A stretch of DNA of 64,000 nt from Cycas panzhihuaensis (GCA_023213395.1 CM041465.1:87737741-87801740), one strand, 5' to 3'; numbered from the stretch's first letter, positions 1-11,082 are shown. Numbers and translations: made by a program. Notes: generated by a model not told the origin, from the sequence alone.

Positions 1-2610
1 AATCTCTTCATTGTTATTTATTTTACAATTTTTAAATCTTATCTTTAGTGTTTGATGTTTTGATGTAATAACTTCTTTGTAGGTGGTCTTTAAAACATCT
101 TATAGCTCCTTTGATGTAGTTGTCTTACTGACTCTTAAAAAGATGTAGTCCTCCAAAATCGATAGGATGAATGTGAAAGCTTCATTGTTCCTTTATTCTT
201 TCTTCTTGAAGGTCTTATTCCCATCTGCATTAATGTTAAGATCGAGTGTACTATATCTATTGTCAATTAAGTTTCACATGTCTTTTGATATAAAAAGAAA
301 TTTCATCCTATGACTCTAATTTAAAAAATTAGCACTATCAAACATAGGTACCATTACATTGATTATGCTAGAAGCCATGATAAAGTGAAATTGCATTGAA
401 AGATAAATTACTTTAAAAAAAGTACTTTTATGAATAACTAAAAAATACACTAAGGAAGACAATAAAAGCACTCAATTATAAGTCAAATTATTCCCCTTCA
501 ACTTCAGGACATGCACAAGTCTCCCAATGGGGACTCAACCTCTTTGAAGATAAAGATTTTTATATTTGATTATAATTACAAGTGAACTTTTTATTAAGTT
601 TGTTTAAAGATATCAATTTGTAGAAAGCCCATAAACTTGCATCAACTTTAAACATTAAAATAGTACACAAATAATTTTTAAAAGTATTTAAATAACTATT
701 CACATTTTAGAGAATTGAAATGCAAATCCAATGCATCAAATGACACTTAAATTTGACACTCTATAGCAAAGTTATGCTTTAAATAGTATAAGTAGCATAA
801 TTTTAATAAAAAGCCCTTACTACATAAACTGTAATGAAAAATATATATTAACATTATCTCATTAAATAGACTACTAGATGTAAACCCAATATAGGCATGT
901 AACCACTTGTTTGATTTTGGTGAAAGTGAAGATTACTCTAAAGATGACAAATATGAAAATGAGCACCACATGTAACAATTATGATTATTAAAGCATAATC
1001 AAGTACCTAAAATAAGGCATGATCTTTAAAAATATAGTTAAGCCCCTTAAAAATATTCCTTTGGTTACTTGGCTACTATATGTGACCTATAGGTTATATG
1101 ACAAGGGGGCTACAAGCTAGTGGAAAACAACGAACTATGAAAAAGAATTGATTTTTTAAAAATATTAAATACTCAATAATTTCACTAGCATTGTTCTATA
1201 AATCCTTTAATTCCTCTAAATGCAAATGTAAACTGGATCCTCCTTTAGCATCGACCTATATCAACACTCTCTTAGATCAAATGCAAATATGTTTCTTAAA
1301 CTTGAATGCGATGAATGTAACTTGAACAAAATATCCTCATTTAATATTCCATGCAATATAAGCATCTTCTTTTCATTCTACCTTGGGAACAAATCCTATC
1401 CATACCAGTGCTTAATGTGGACCTTGAATTATTTAACACCTACCTTGTAAGGAGATATAAAAGACAGGCTCAAAATGAAGGCATGAATATGTGGCTTTCT
1501 TAGACAAGTATATTGCAGCTCAATGAGGGTAGAAAGTAATGTATATGAATAGTCGTTATGGACTTTGTGGATAGTTGGACATGCACCTTTCACAAAAAGA
1601 GAACCAAATAAGGACAATAATACATAGAGATAGTTTCTTGGTAATGATAACCAGGCTTTTGACTTCACCTTTGGATTGATGTATATGAAATTGACCCAAA
1701 TGAGTGTTAGGTAAGGGACTATTTATTAACTTAAATTGAACCAAACTAGATTATCATGGCTTGACGTTATTGTTATAAGACTAGATCTACCCTTCCACTT
1801 CTAAAATAGGGGACATGATAGATAACACAGATATGGAGAGTACAACTTTATATCACATATGTATAATGACACATAGATGTAAAGCCCAAACAAAACCAAT
1901 GATAACAACTTGGTTAACACGAAATGAGACGTGATAATAGTGCAATGAAGACTTGACTACTAGATTATTATGACTGGATAATTTGTGATGAGTCATTTGC
2001 ATCAAACTAGACTTTGGCCAGGTGATTATGACCCCCATCTCATTATGATGAATCATCACTTGAATAAGGTGAATAGATAAACAACACATGCCCAATTTAT
2101 AGATGCTCATTTGCCGGCAAATATATGCAAAAAATACTCTTATGAACACAAGTAGTATAATCATGCTAAGACATTGAATATGAGATGATGAGAGAGTAGG
2201 TGTATATGTGAGATGAAGATCATAAGTATAGATAAAAATGTAAGATAACACATAATGAATGAACACACTAAACATGCACACTTTGAGTGAACTCTCCCTG
2301 GAATAAAATATAGATAGGAATGTTAGTACAAATCTAAGTCCTTGCACATAAATAGATCCATAAAGGGAAGATGTTGATTCTGAGTAATACGTTCTTAGTT
2401 TGTTATAATACCAGGTACGAATAGACATGAGACTTTTAGATAAAAGTAAATATAAGATAAAAAATATATTGTTAATTGAATAGGAACACCAAATAGTCTA
2501 ATACCAAATGAAGGTATATGGGAGTATGGGAGTAAAATGATAAAAAATAAGAAGCAAAAAGAGATAATAATCTATAAGAAGGGTGATGTTGATGAACACC
2601 AAGATCTTTG
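1..2610. other. AT-rich intergenic DNA, nothing recognised
   Basis: This stretch is AT-rich and full of stop codons. The longest open frame (1853-2428, - strand) has hydrophobic, low-complexity content and no motif I recognise. Two overlapping minus-strand frames at 1429-1744 look vaguely like old transposon coding sequence but show no catalytic residues. I see no LTR ends, RNA gene or promoter. It is the left flank of element A; the last five bases (2611-2615) just beyond it are the target duplication. Confidence 0.5.
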
Positions 2611-2615
2611 GACCC
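2611..2615. repeat. Target-site duplication of element A, left copy
   Basis: GACCC directly precedes the TG of the left LTR of element A. The identical GACCC directly follows the CA of its right LTR (23132-23136). A 5-bp duplication is normal for Ty3/gypsy integrase, so this pair fixes both ends of a 20.5-kb composite insertion. Confidence 0.9.
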
Positions 2616-3272
2616 TGTTTCCCAGCTACCGGGAATGGACTCGAGACGCATCGACTCAGGTAACCTTAGGTATATGTTCTCGCTTCTCTCTGCTCCTATT
2701 TGACCAAGATTACTTAGTACAGATTGCTTGACGCATGCTTACCTACCATTTAGATGATTACATTACCTCTTTGCTTAATCACACAGCATGTGCTTACTGC
2801 ACGCCTTTCAGCCTATGATGACCCATAGTGGGGGCATTCTTCAGTGAATGCTACACCCCATATGGCACATAGCCACCCACATCGTCTCCACGGCCTCTCG
2901 GGACACCTTAGCCAATCGCGTTTTACTTTTGACAATGCCATGTTCATGTTTTAATTTCTCCCAAGTATGATTGAATCCTTGGTTGAGACCCGGTTTCCTT
3001 TTTTGACCACTTGTTAGCCACCTAGGTGTTAACTCCCAGCTGTTTCTAGCCTTAACATGCTAGGCCCTTTCTTCCTCTTCCCAGCCATCTAAGGGGTAGG
3101 AAGGCCTCACCTTTTCTGACTACCTAGAAGCAACCAGGCACCTTTGTAGGTCCCGAATCTGTGCTCTGATGCATGGATGCCCTACGAGGTGAGTCCTTGC
3201 CATTTAACCCAACTCAGTCTTATGTGACCATTTCTTGCTAAACGTAGGAACCACCCCGCGGGCAGCATTTCA
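2616..3272 (+). repeat. Element A 5' LTR, short form
   Basis: The LTR starts TGTTTCC and ends CAGCATTTCA. It matches 22481-23131 throughout. Compared with the 2.5-kb LTRs of B and C it keeps about 450 bp from the 5' end and 210 bp from the 3' end. It lacks the 1.9 kb between, joined at the sequence AACMTGCT near 3055-3062. The lost part includes the GGTACC motif cluster and TATA-like box of the long form. Both LTRs of A have the same deletion, so it predates insertion. Confidence 0.9.
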
Positions 3273-3273
3273 C

Positions 3274-3291
3274 TGATGACCATACTGGGGA
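3274..3291 (+). promoter_or_regulatory. Element A primer-binding site (tRNA-Arg type, inferred)
   Basis: One base after the LTR comes TGATGACCATACTGGGGA. The same position in C reads TAGCGACCATATTGGGGA. Both derive by transitions from a TGGCGACC...CTGGGGA site, resembling the primer site of Ogre/Tat elements, which is reported as complementary to tRNA-Arg. The TGG that would pair with the tRNA CCA end is damaged in both copies. The tRNA identity is inference. Confidence 0.6.
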
Positions 3292-3535
3292 CTACCAGTA
3301 AGGGAACTAGTTTTGCTTCCTTTTTCTGTTGGTGTTCTTACTTTTAGGCAGTTCTCTTGTCTTACTTTTCAGTTGGGCAACCCCCCAACGTGCCTATTTC
3401 ATACCCTTTGCTTTCTTCTAACAATGTTCGTAAAGGCGTTACATGCGATGTTTCTTGCATTGCTTGCGAGGTCTGCCGCCATTATTAGAAGACCCATCGT
3501 ATTGTTCCCTTCCATCGTCGGATTCTGGTTTGACA

Positions 3536-3619
3536 ATGGAAGGTTACAATTCTAATTGGGCCTACCATACCTTAGTCTTAGGGACTTAAGAGTTTTCCGT
3601 GGCCATTCCAGGATCCACC
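3536..3619 (+). pseudogene. Element A gag, first 28 codons (split by element B)
   Basis: The gag start is ATG at 3536 in a good plant context (GACAATGGA). The equivalent start is ATG at 6352 in B and is mutated to ATA at 47591-47593 in C. Exactly 28 codons are read before element B interrupts; the frame resumes at 14438 after the right CCACC duplication. One CAA codon has become TAA in this short piece. The leader before it (3292-3535) is non-coding and matches the leaders of B and C. Confidence 0.75.
3615..3619. repeat. Target-site duplication of element B, left copy
   Basis: CCACC precedes the TG of the left LTR of B. The identical CCACC follows its right LTR at 14433-14437. Removing B and one copy restores a continuous gag reading frame in element A, matching uninterrupted gag of element C at the same place. 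This is independent proof of the nesting. Confidence 0.92.
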
Positions 3620-4113
3620 TGTTTCCCAGCTACTGGGAATGGACTCGAGACGCATCGACACAGGTTTGTTCAGGTATATGTTCTTACTTTTATTACCTAT
3701 GTTAATTAAGGTAATTTAGAGTAGTTTGATTGACATATGCCTGCCTACATGCATTTGTTTGTTTGCCTGCTCATAATGCATGTGCCTAACGACACGACTT
3801 CAGCCTATGACGACTCACAATGGGCATTCCTCGTGAATGTGACACCTCAGTATGGCGTCTGACCACCCATGATGTCTCCAAAGTCTCCCAGGTTTGTTTC
3901 TGCCAGCTTGTTTGTTCTTGTTACAACATGTCGCGTATGTTGCAGTCCTTCCTAAGTCTGGTTTAACCCTTAGATATGACTCTTTGCATTGTTTTGGGTA
4001 CTTGCCCACTGCATGGACCTTCCCCCAACTGATGTAATTCATGTTTAGTCTTTGTTCTTACCTCAAAACCTGATTTTTCTGTTTATTTTTTTCTCTTTTT
4101 TATTTCAGGTTTA

Positions 4114-4180
4114 TACCGCGGTAAACTAAGCGGTACCGCAGAATTTGTAGTGGTACCGCAGAGTTTGCCGCGGTACAACT
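4114..4180 (+). promoter_or_regulatory. Cluster of palindromic GGTACC/CCGCGG motifs in the long LTR
   Basis: The cluster contains TACCGCGGTA (4114-4123, a perfect palindrome), GCGGTACCGC (4130-4139, also perfect), TGGTACCGCA (4151-4160) and GCCGCGGTAC (4167-4176). Variants occur at the equivalent place in both C LTRs (about 29299-29365 and 49881-49945, - strand) and in the promoter-side region of the antisense gene (20646-20680, 31669-31715). It lies 120-190 bp before a TATA-like box, where enhancer sites are common. Regulatory function is inference. Confidence 0.4.
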
Positions 4181-4299
4181 GTTCGAAATTTAAAAAAGAG
4201 AACCACGCGACAGTTTCCGCGTTTTTTCATGGAACTGCTGCATGGCTCTGTACGATTGGAGGCGCCCCAACGTTCCCAACGTTCACTTACTATGAACAA

Positions 4300-4310
4300 G
4301 AGATAAAAAC
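4300..4310 (+). promoter_or_regulatory. TATA-like box of the long LTR
   Basis: GAGATAAAAACC follows a CAACGTTCACTTA block. The C LTR has CAATGTTCACTTA then GGGAATAAAACC at the same place (about 49760, - strand). Retention of an A-rich TATA-like box at the same spacing in diverged LTRs suggests the element promoter. It is missing from the short LTRs of A. No transcript evidence is available here. Confidence 0.4.
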
Positions 4311-6113
4311 CTTTTTTTCTTTCATTTGCATCATTCTTGAGCTCATTTTCCAAGACTTCTAAGGAAAAACTCTCCACAAAAGACAAAAGAAAAGACACAG
4401 AAATAAAAGAAGTTCGAGCACAAAGAATCGAGGAGGGGGGACTAGTCGCCACCGTGGATTTTGCAGGCCATTCGCCCTTACTATTCTCCACAACCAGCTT
4501 TCTTCCTCTTGCAGCTGCACAAAGATTCAAGGGACTTCTTCAACCAAGAAGTCGCCTAAAGACTCTCTTCACGACTCCAAACTTACTAGGAGCTTCTTCC
4601 ACCCACATTGCGTGAGGAACACTCATGATCGCCTTCATTTGACCTCCATTGCTACTGTCCCTAGTGGTAGGAGGCATGCATGACCTCTCTACACAAGGTA
4701 CCCCTTAGCTTTACTTGCTTTTTTGTGTTTTCTTGCATTTCTTCTTCCTTTTACTTGTATTTCCTTTACTTTTTTGCTTGCAAACCCTTGGACATACTTG
4801 CATTTTCCTTGTTTTTATTGTCAAGCATTCCACCTCTTCTTTCCCTTTGCTTTTACCCCTTGAATGAAGGGAGCTACCATTGGCCATAGCCGCCCCGTAG
4901 TCCTACCTTGACCCAAATCCATTTTCCCAGTTTTTCTTTGGGGTCCCTCACTTTCTCTAAGCCTTCTTCCATTCTTTCCTCAGTCAGTTAGAGTAAGGGA
5001 GCATACACGCGGATTTGAGGGAGATAGGCAGGGTTCCGTCCCCCATTGCCATCCTTCTCCCCAAGGGTTCCGTCCCTTGTCCTCTTCCCCTTACCATACA
5101 CGCTGTCCTAAGAAACGGGTCGAAGGAGTTTAGGAGATTGTGTCAGGGTGTCCGGACCGGTTTGAGACAACCCGCATCCACCTTTGTTACTACCCAGCAT
5201 TCCTTTCCCGGGCCCCTTTGGAGACCTCCCGTGGGTGAGTTAGCCATTTCGAGGCTATACTCAGTTCTACTTTGTGTGTTTGTGGCATTTGGTAGTGTAG
5301 AAGTATCTCATATGCTCTCGTTTCTGTTTTGCTATATTTTAACATATAGCTTAGTTTGTTTAGCTAAGTTGACTTCAGTTTGCAGTACATATACATATAT
5401 CTCCTTGTATATTTCGTAGCCTCTCCCTCAAGAGGAAGGTGCTCTTTATGTTCTCTTGCAGGATCGCATTGGTGGAGGTGGTGCGTAGAGCGAACCCATT
5501 GCCGGATTAGCTCCCGTACGGTATTTTCTCTCTTTTAGTTTTGAGCTTCCTTTTCGTCCTTTCATTTCATTTGGTTTCGCATGCTCACGGGGAGGTAAGT
5601 GAACCCCCTTATCACCGTCAACCGACGTCGCGTGCGTGGAGAGAGGAGAAAGAGGGAGCGGAAACCTCGTGAGATCAACCGTACTCCGACCTCAAACGCC
5701 AGATCCAGGTATTCCTCGTGTTTCTTTTGTGTTTCCTCTTATATCATTCTTGCTTTCTCGCATCTGCTTGATAGGTAAAAAGATAAGAAACATAAAGAAA
5801 AAGGAAAATAATCTTTTATTTTATATTTACTTTCTCGCACTGTTTCTTCACTTCACATAGCATAAGAGTAGAAGGACCGTTTATGTTATACCCCTCAGCC
5901 ACACCTTGCTTCATATCTATCGCACGTTAGATTTGTTGCCCTCCTCGTTGCCTTCTCATTACCTTGGCAAGTCGCAACGCGCGAGGTTTCCCTTTCCTTC
6001 CGGCCATCCGAAGGGTAGGAAGGCCTCATTTTGCATGGCTAGACATCCTGCGGCGAGATCCTCACGCCCTGTGGTATTTTATATCCCTTTTCTAGAAGTA
6101 GGATTGCGTTTCA

Positions 6114-6351
6114 CCGACCATCTTGAGAAGGGAGCTAAATCTGCTTCCCCTCCTTGTTGGTGTTCTTGCCTCTAGGTAGTTTCGCATTCTGTGTTTTCAG
6201 TTGGGCAACCCCTAATGTGTTTGCATCGCTTTCCTTCCTTTCCTTTGCATTTCATCTAACGACGCTCGCGAAGGCGTTGCATGCGACGTTTCTCGCGTCG
6301 CTAGAAGACTAATCGTCTCGTTCCCTTCCGTCGTCGAACCCTGATTCGACA
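6114..6351 (+). other. Element B leader with decayed primer-binding site
   Basis: The bases after the LTR (CCGACCATCTTGAGAAGGG) align loosely with the primer site of A and C but lack its TGG and CTGGGGA core. The rest of the leader matches the leaders of A and C and ends at the gag ATG at 6352. No gene is seen in it. Confidence 0.6.
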
Positions 6352-8580
6352 ATGGAAGGTTACCCGTCCGATTGGGCCTATCGTACCATGACTTCGGGAA
6401 CTCAAGAGCTCCCTTCATGCATTGGAATCCGCCCATGAGGCGATGATTCCATCTACTACCAGATGACCATTTCCACTCGATGACTTCGACCTCCGCTCAG
6501 CGGTGGAAGATTCGGTCCCTCACGAGACTCGCCACCCCACTGGCGAGCCTTACGAAGGCGCCTGAGGATCCCCTACTTTCGAAGCCCCTTCGACCTCGTA
6601 TGGCTATGAGGATACCCCTCCCGCCGACGCGGTCGAGGCGCTTAGCGAGTGCTTTCGAGCAGCTCGCCGCCAGCCGCATCCTAGATGGTTTGTAGAAATG
6701 CTGCGCAACGTAGCATCTTCTTCGTCCATCCCTGAGTCATCTACAACGATCGATGCTTCTACTCGCGCATACGCGTCCTATGCCGTGTCTACCCCGGCTC
6801 CCAAGGCAAGTGTCGCGCCGCCTGTTTCCAGCCGTGGTCCTACTTCTTCAGGACCCGTTCGTGGTATGTCCTTCCCTCAACTTGGGGTTAGCATGCCATG
6901 CCCAAGCCAAACACATGCGCCGCCTTTGAACGTGGCACATACATTCCCTAGTAGGCCTCGAGGCCCTACCAGTGCCGCCACCGTTAGCTATGTAGGACCC
7001 ACTCCTACATATGTCCAAAACCTGGTTGGTGGTCCTTCTCTTTACGTGCCCCCAGGTTACACGTCTCAACCTTGGGGGCAAGGCAAGGGAAGCCATCTCC
7101 CTGTCTATGGGGTGGACCCGTTGCACCCATATGGGGTCACGCCACCTACGGGTGGCCCATATGGGCAAAACTCAGTCCCTCATCCTCCGTTTCTGTTGTC
7201 CAGCGCAACTCCCATTGCTGCGTCATTGCAAGGGAGCGTACCTCCTTTTCAGAGCTCTTGCCCGCAGCCCCCTTTCTAACAAGGGGCCTTTTCCCAAGGA
7301 GGGATGGTTTACCACCCCCGTCCATTCCTTTATTGGTTGTCGATCCATTAGCCCAAGCAAGGACACGTCCTTTCGTGGACTATAGGTCGACGCCATTGTC
7401 TGTTGAGGCGCTAAGGACTAACCTGCCGCCTCACCCTCTTGAAGTTCCTAAATTCGATGGGACTTCGTCGCAAGACCCAACCGAGCATGTACGCAGCTTT
7501 TCTATGGCGTGCATTGATTATTGGGCTTACGACCATATCCTTATGAAGCTATTTCCGCGGTCCTTGCAGGGCGATGCCCTCAAGTGGTTTTACCGCCTTC
7601 CCGCCCATTTGATCTCTTCATTCCAGCAATTGGTGGATGAGTTCGTCAATTATTTTGACGTGGCTCGTCCATTCGAAAGTGGAATGAAGGCGCTTCTGTC
7701 GCTTAAACAAGGTCACGATGAGATGAATCGTGACTTTGTGTGACGCTTTCATGATCTTCTTCACTCCACCAAGGCCACGTTGCCTGAGGAGTTGAAGAGG
7801 GATCTCTTTGTCAATGCACTTCGTCCCGAAGTGCATGTGGAAGTCCTCAAAATGGGGGCGACCACGTGTGACTCTGCCATCTCGAGGTGTTTGGCTTTGG
7901 AGGCCATTGAGATCCAAGCAGGACTCAAGAAACCTCCCAAGCCCTCGCAACGTCGCGAGGCGCCTCCTCCCAAGGAGACCACACCTTCGCAGCCCGCTAG
8001 GTCCACCTCTCACCCGACTGAGAGGACCCTAGATCCCCTTACCTCTGCTATTCGCTCATTCGAGCGCACGATGAAGGAGTTAAAACTCCAACCTCCTTCG
8101 TCACCGACCTCCCATAAACCTATCCAATAGACTTCTCATCCGATGCCCCCCAAAGGGGGTAACACCCAGTCTTCTCAAGCAAGGAGGACCGATCCTCCCC
8201 TTGAGAAGAGGTGGTGCTCCATCCACGGGGAATGTTTCCATGACGATTCGCGTTGCCGGGCATAGCACCCACGCGACGCCCCACCGCGCGACTCATCCCC
8301 TAGGCGGATATCGAGGCCTAACCTTGATCAGCCCATTCATAGAGACCCGTGCCCCAAACATGGGGAACGTGGTCGCGTTGTCCAGCAAAGGAACAACTGG
8401 AATCGGGATAGGTCTCCTGATTCTCGCCCTTCGCATGGTAGAGGGAAGGGTATGCGAAGGTCATCTTCCTTCACGCCCTCACCGCCGTGCTCCATCACCT
8501 TTGCGGTCACTACAAGGGAAGAAGGTTGTCCAATTGCTTGAGACCACTCAGTTATATGCCTTAACTCGGTCCCCAAGTCG
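6352..8580 (+). pseudogene. Element B Gag polyprotein, broken
   Basis: Gag forms the virus-like particle and binds element RNA. The start is ATG 6352 in context GACAATGGA. Translation shows a Pro/Ser/Tyr/Gly-rich N-terminal half (to about 7300), then the retrotransposon Gag domain (about 7420-7930) with the blocks FDGTSSQDP, DYWAYDHILMKLFP, ALKWFYRLPAH and KRDLFVNALRPEVHVEVL. After it comes a Pro/Lys-rich stretch and a zinc knuckle of the form C-x2-H-x4-H-x4-C near 8216-8257. Frameshifts lie around 6430-6500, near 7280 and after 8250; the stop at 7741 replaces an Arg codon (CGA in the family) with TGA. The protease follows about 100 bp downstream. It cannot give a full-length product. Confidence 0.85.
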
Positions 8581-8682
8581 CTAAAGAGGCGATGGTGCCT
8601 CTTCATCCACGCCTCACCTTGATCCTCTTAGAAGCCATTCCTCAGGAGATTCCTGCGCTTCCCAAGACTATTCCGTCCGCCG

Positions 8683-9418
8683 GTGAGATTCGACTTTAGA
8701 AGGGTGCTTACCCAACTCACAGGGAAGGGTAAGCCCTTTTCTATCGTTGACGAGCTCTACACCGTCACCGCGGGAATGTCCTTGATGGACGTCTTGAGAA
8801 GCTGCCCTGAGCAATGTGCTCTTCTTCTTGAAGCTCTTGGCCAACAAGATGCTTCTATCCATGCGATAGGTGCTACCTCTCATGGGCCACCTGTCATCTC
8901 ATTTGATCCCAGAGATCTCCCATCTCCCAGCAAGCGGGAGAAGCTTTTGCATTACCTGTTTGTCATTACCATTGACACTCCTGATTGTATCATAAAGAGG
9001 ACCATTGTGGATAATGGCTCCTCGGTTAATGCTATGCCTGCGCGTATGCTCAAGGAGCTAGGCATAGTAGCTCTCGAGTCTGTCCCTTGGAAATGCCAAG
9101 GGTATGATGGGACTGCGAAGTCCCCTCTGAGGCGATCTCCCTTTCCCTCACCTTAGGAGGGAAAACTGTCGCCGGGTTGCTGTACTCGATGTCGATGTGG
9201 AGTACAACCTCTTGTTGGGCCGACCATGGCTCGACCAGATGGGAGTAATCTACTCCACGCAATGGGGGCAACTTAAATTTGTCCATGAAGGACAAGTTAA
9301 AGTTATCGCTCGTGAGCCTATGCCGTCTCACACCTCTCATCCAGCCTGCCAGGCTGTTTTCGATGATGAAGATAGTGATCCTGAGGAGGTTACCCCTTAC
9401 GTGGGACCTTTGTTTTAG
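8683..9418 (+). pseudogene. Element B retropepsin-like protease, frameshifted
   Basis: This would process Gag-Pol. Upstream text includes VDELYTVTAGMSLMDVLRS and ALLLEALGQQDASIHA. The catalytic loop is IVDNGSSVNAMP near 9005-9040, an Asp-x-Gly-Ser form seen in Tat-like elements instead of DTG/DSG, and the flap-distal block is YNLLLGRPWLDQMG (from about 9200). A frameshift near 9120 splits the domain into two frames. The active-site Asp and Gly remain. The frame just upstream continues from gag, consistent with a Gag-Pro fusion. Confidence 0.8.
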
Positions 9419-9974
9419 GAGACTGACCTTTATCAGTCGAACCCTATGCCACGTCATGAGCCAAACCTAGTTAGGTTTGCCCCTATTGGCATAGGTGGTT
9501 ATAGTTGCTTAGCTGCCACGAGTGATTCTGATTCGAATAGCGAGGGTTATGGGCCCTCTCCTCGACATGTCACCCTGGTTTCACGAGCACCTAGGGGAAT
9601 ATCTCGATCGGATATTCCCGCTCTTCCTCATTCTACATTGGCTCCTGAGCCGCTAGTCCTAAATCGGCCATTTATTTTACCTTCTCAGCCTCCCCGAGCG
9701 ATCCCACGCAGGCGTCCGCGTCGACGATCCGCTCGTAGAGGCGCTTCTTCTTCGCGCCCTAGGTCCTTACCTCAGACTAGAGCCACTCTTACTTAGATGC
9801 AACCTTGCCACGCGATCCGTCGTGTGCCAGGTCCATTGCACTCATCTGATTCTGACCATAGCAAGTTTACTGGTAGGCCTAGCCACACTAGGCCTACTCT
9901 GCATCACCTATCTCCTACCCTATGTGTGACTACCCCTACCTTTATGGGGTCTAGGCACACCTCTTCCTCTCTTT
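9419..9974 (+). pseudogene. Element B post-protease segment, ends at the pol deletion
   Basis: Open frames carry NLVRFAPIGIGGY and then an Arg/Ser/Pro-rich stretch. C has FAPIGVESY at the corresponding place after its protease, so this is the Pro-RT spacer. No RT motif follows. The segment ends at ...TCTCTTT, directly before the inverted-repeat unit that in C lies after the integrase stop. About 10 kb of C sequence (3.5 kb without D) is therefore missing here. Confidence 0.65.
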
Positions 9975-10228
9975 ATGCTCTGAAACAAGCCTAAACTACC
10001 ATTTTAAATTTCTCCCATTCCTCCCAACCACAGGTTGAATGGCAATTTAAGATGGATTCATGCTCCGAAACGAGCCTAAACTACCATTTTAAATTGTTCC
10101 CATTCCTCCCAACCACGGGTTGAGTGGCAATTTAAGATGGATTCATGCTCTGAAACAAGCCTAAACTACCACCTTGAATTGTCCCTATTCCTCCCCGCCG
10201 CGGGTTGAATGGCAATTTAAGGTGGACC
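9975..10228 (+). repeat. Three tandem 85-bp units, each with inverted arms
   Basis: Units begin ATGCTCYGAAAC at 9975, 10060 and 10145. Each contains arms of the type CCATYTTAAATTG and CAATTTAAGATGG about 30-35 bases apart, able to fold into a 13-bp stem. A (17953-18037) and C (34316-34400, - strand) have a single unit. In C it comes directly after the integrase stop. The triplication is private to B. Confidence 0.85.
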
Positions 10229-11070
10229 CTCGTTCCTCCTTCCAGTTCCTCCCGCAGAACCTGCGTTCCCGTGCACTCTTGGGAACCTTTGTCCTCCTAT
10301 TTGGGCATTCCCCAACTAGGACGATGCTATGGAGTATCGTTACTCCCCTTTTCGTGCTTGTCATTTCCTTCGAATATTCCGCTATGCTCCCCTGTGGACG
10401 CGCATGTCGCCCTATCTTCTAACCTCACACCTCTCGATCACCTCTGCTCACGGTGGATGTGTGTGCTCCTGTTAGACATATGGCCATACATGGAAGGAAA
10501 CACCTGCATATTTACAAAACTTTACAACAAAATGTACACATTTACACATTCGAACATTTGCAGCATATTACAAAAATCATTCATTTACAAAAAATAAATC
10601 ATACATGCTACCTCTATCATACATGATACACACCACTTCATGCCAAAAGTGGGGTTCCAATTACCCCGTGTATATATATATCAAAAATGTCATAGTACAT
10701 CGTGCATGTGGGAAGCCGGGATCCTTGCAGGGGGGGTACAATCATGTGAGCCTACATATGACCCCCTGGAGGCCCGTGCTTTCCCGTCAAAATCATACAT
10801 ATGTGTCTCCTAGTTCATCTGCTGCTCACCCACAGGGTCCCCAAAGGAAATGCTCCCCCGGTCTGGGGGCATGTTTTGCTTCCCAAAGCAACCTTTGGCG
10901 CTCTAGGGTGTCTTTTCTCCGCCCACTTTCAGCCAGTGGCGAAATTGCTTGCTTCCATTATCAAGGTAACCTCATTGCTAGGTCCTCCTACCCTTCTCGG
11001 TCCGCTTCGCACTTGCTACTTGAGTCTTTGTTTTCACTTTCATTACTATTTATGTTTGTCCACCAGAGCT
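10229..11070 (+). other. Element B 3' interior without RT, integrase or antisense gene
   Basis: From 10229 to about 10812 this matches A at 18037-18560, the region beyond the 3' end of the antisense gene, including a TATATATATAT tract near 10669. At about 10812-10835 it jumps to sequence matching A at about 21455, so roughly 2.9 kb holding the antisense gene is deleted. The last 230 bp matches the conserved segment before the archaeal-like RNase H. Open frames here (for example 10605-11111) have no known domain. Confidence 0.65.
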
Positions 11071-11082
11071 TAGTACCCAGCT

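Larger units (their letters stand above)
3620..6113 (+). repeat. Element B 5' LTR
   Basis: The LTR starts TGTTTCCCAGC and ends GCGTTTCA, 2494 bp. It matches 11859-14432, which is 80 bp longer because the left copy lacks several segments near 6020-6105. Open frames inside it, including a 134-residue one duplicated in the right LTR, have no recognisable domain and are taken as chance. Probable U3 signals are annotated separately. Confidence 0.92.

Noticed and set aside
1853-2428. 191-residue minus-strand open frame
   Set aside because: Hydrophobic low-complexity text with no motif and no ribosome-context or splice support; typical chance frame in AT-rich DNA.
3313-3555. 80-residue plus-strand frame in the leader of A
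   Set aside because: Lies across the non-coding leader and the gag start in another frame. Not kept in B or C.
5015-5419. 134-residue frame in the B LTR, repeated at 13250-13654
   Set aside because: It is duplicated only because it lies in both LTRs. No domain, and not preserved in the C LTR.
6848-7168. Open frames antisense to gag
   Set aside because: Shadows of the Pro/Gly-rich gag reading frame. Not kept in A or C.
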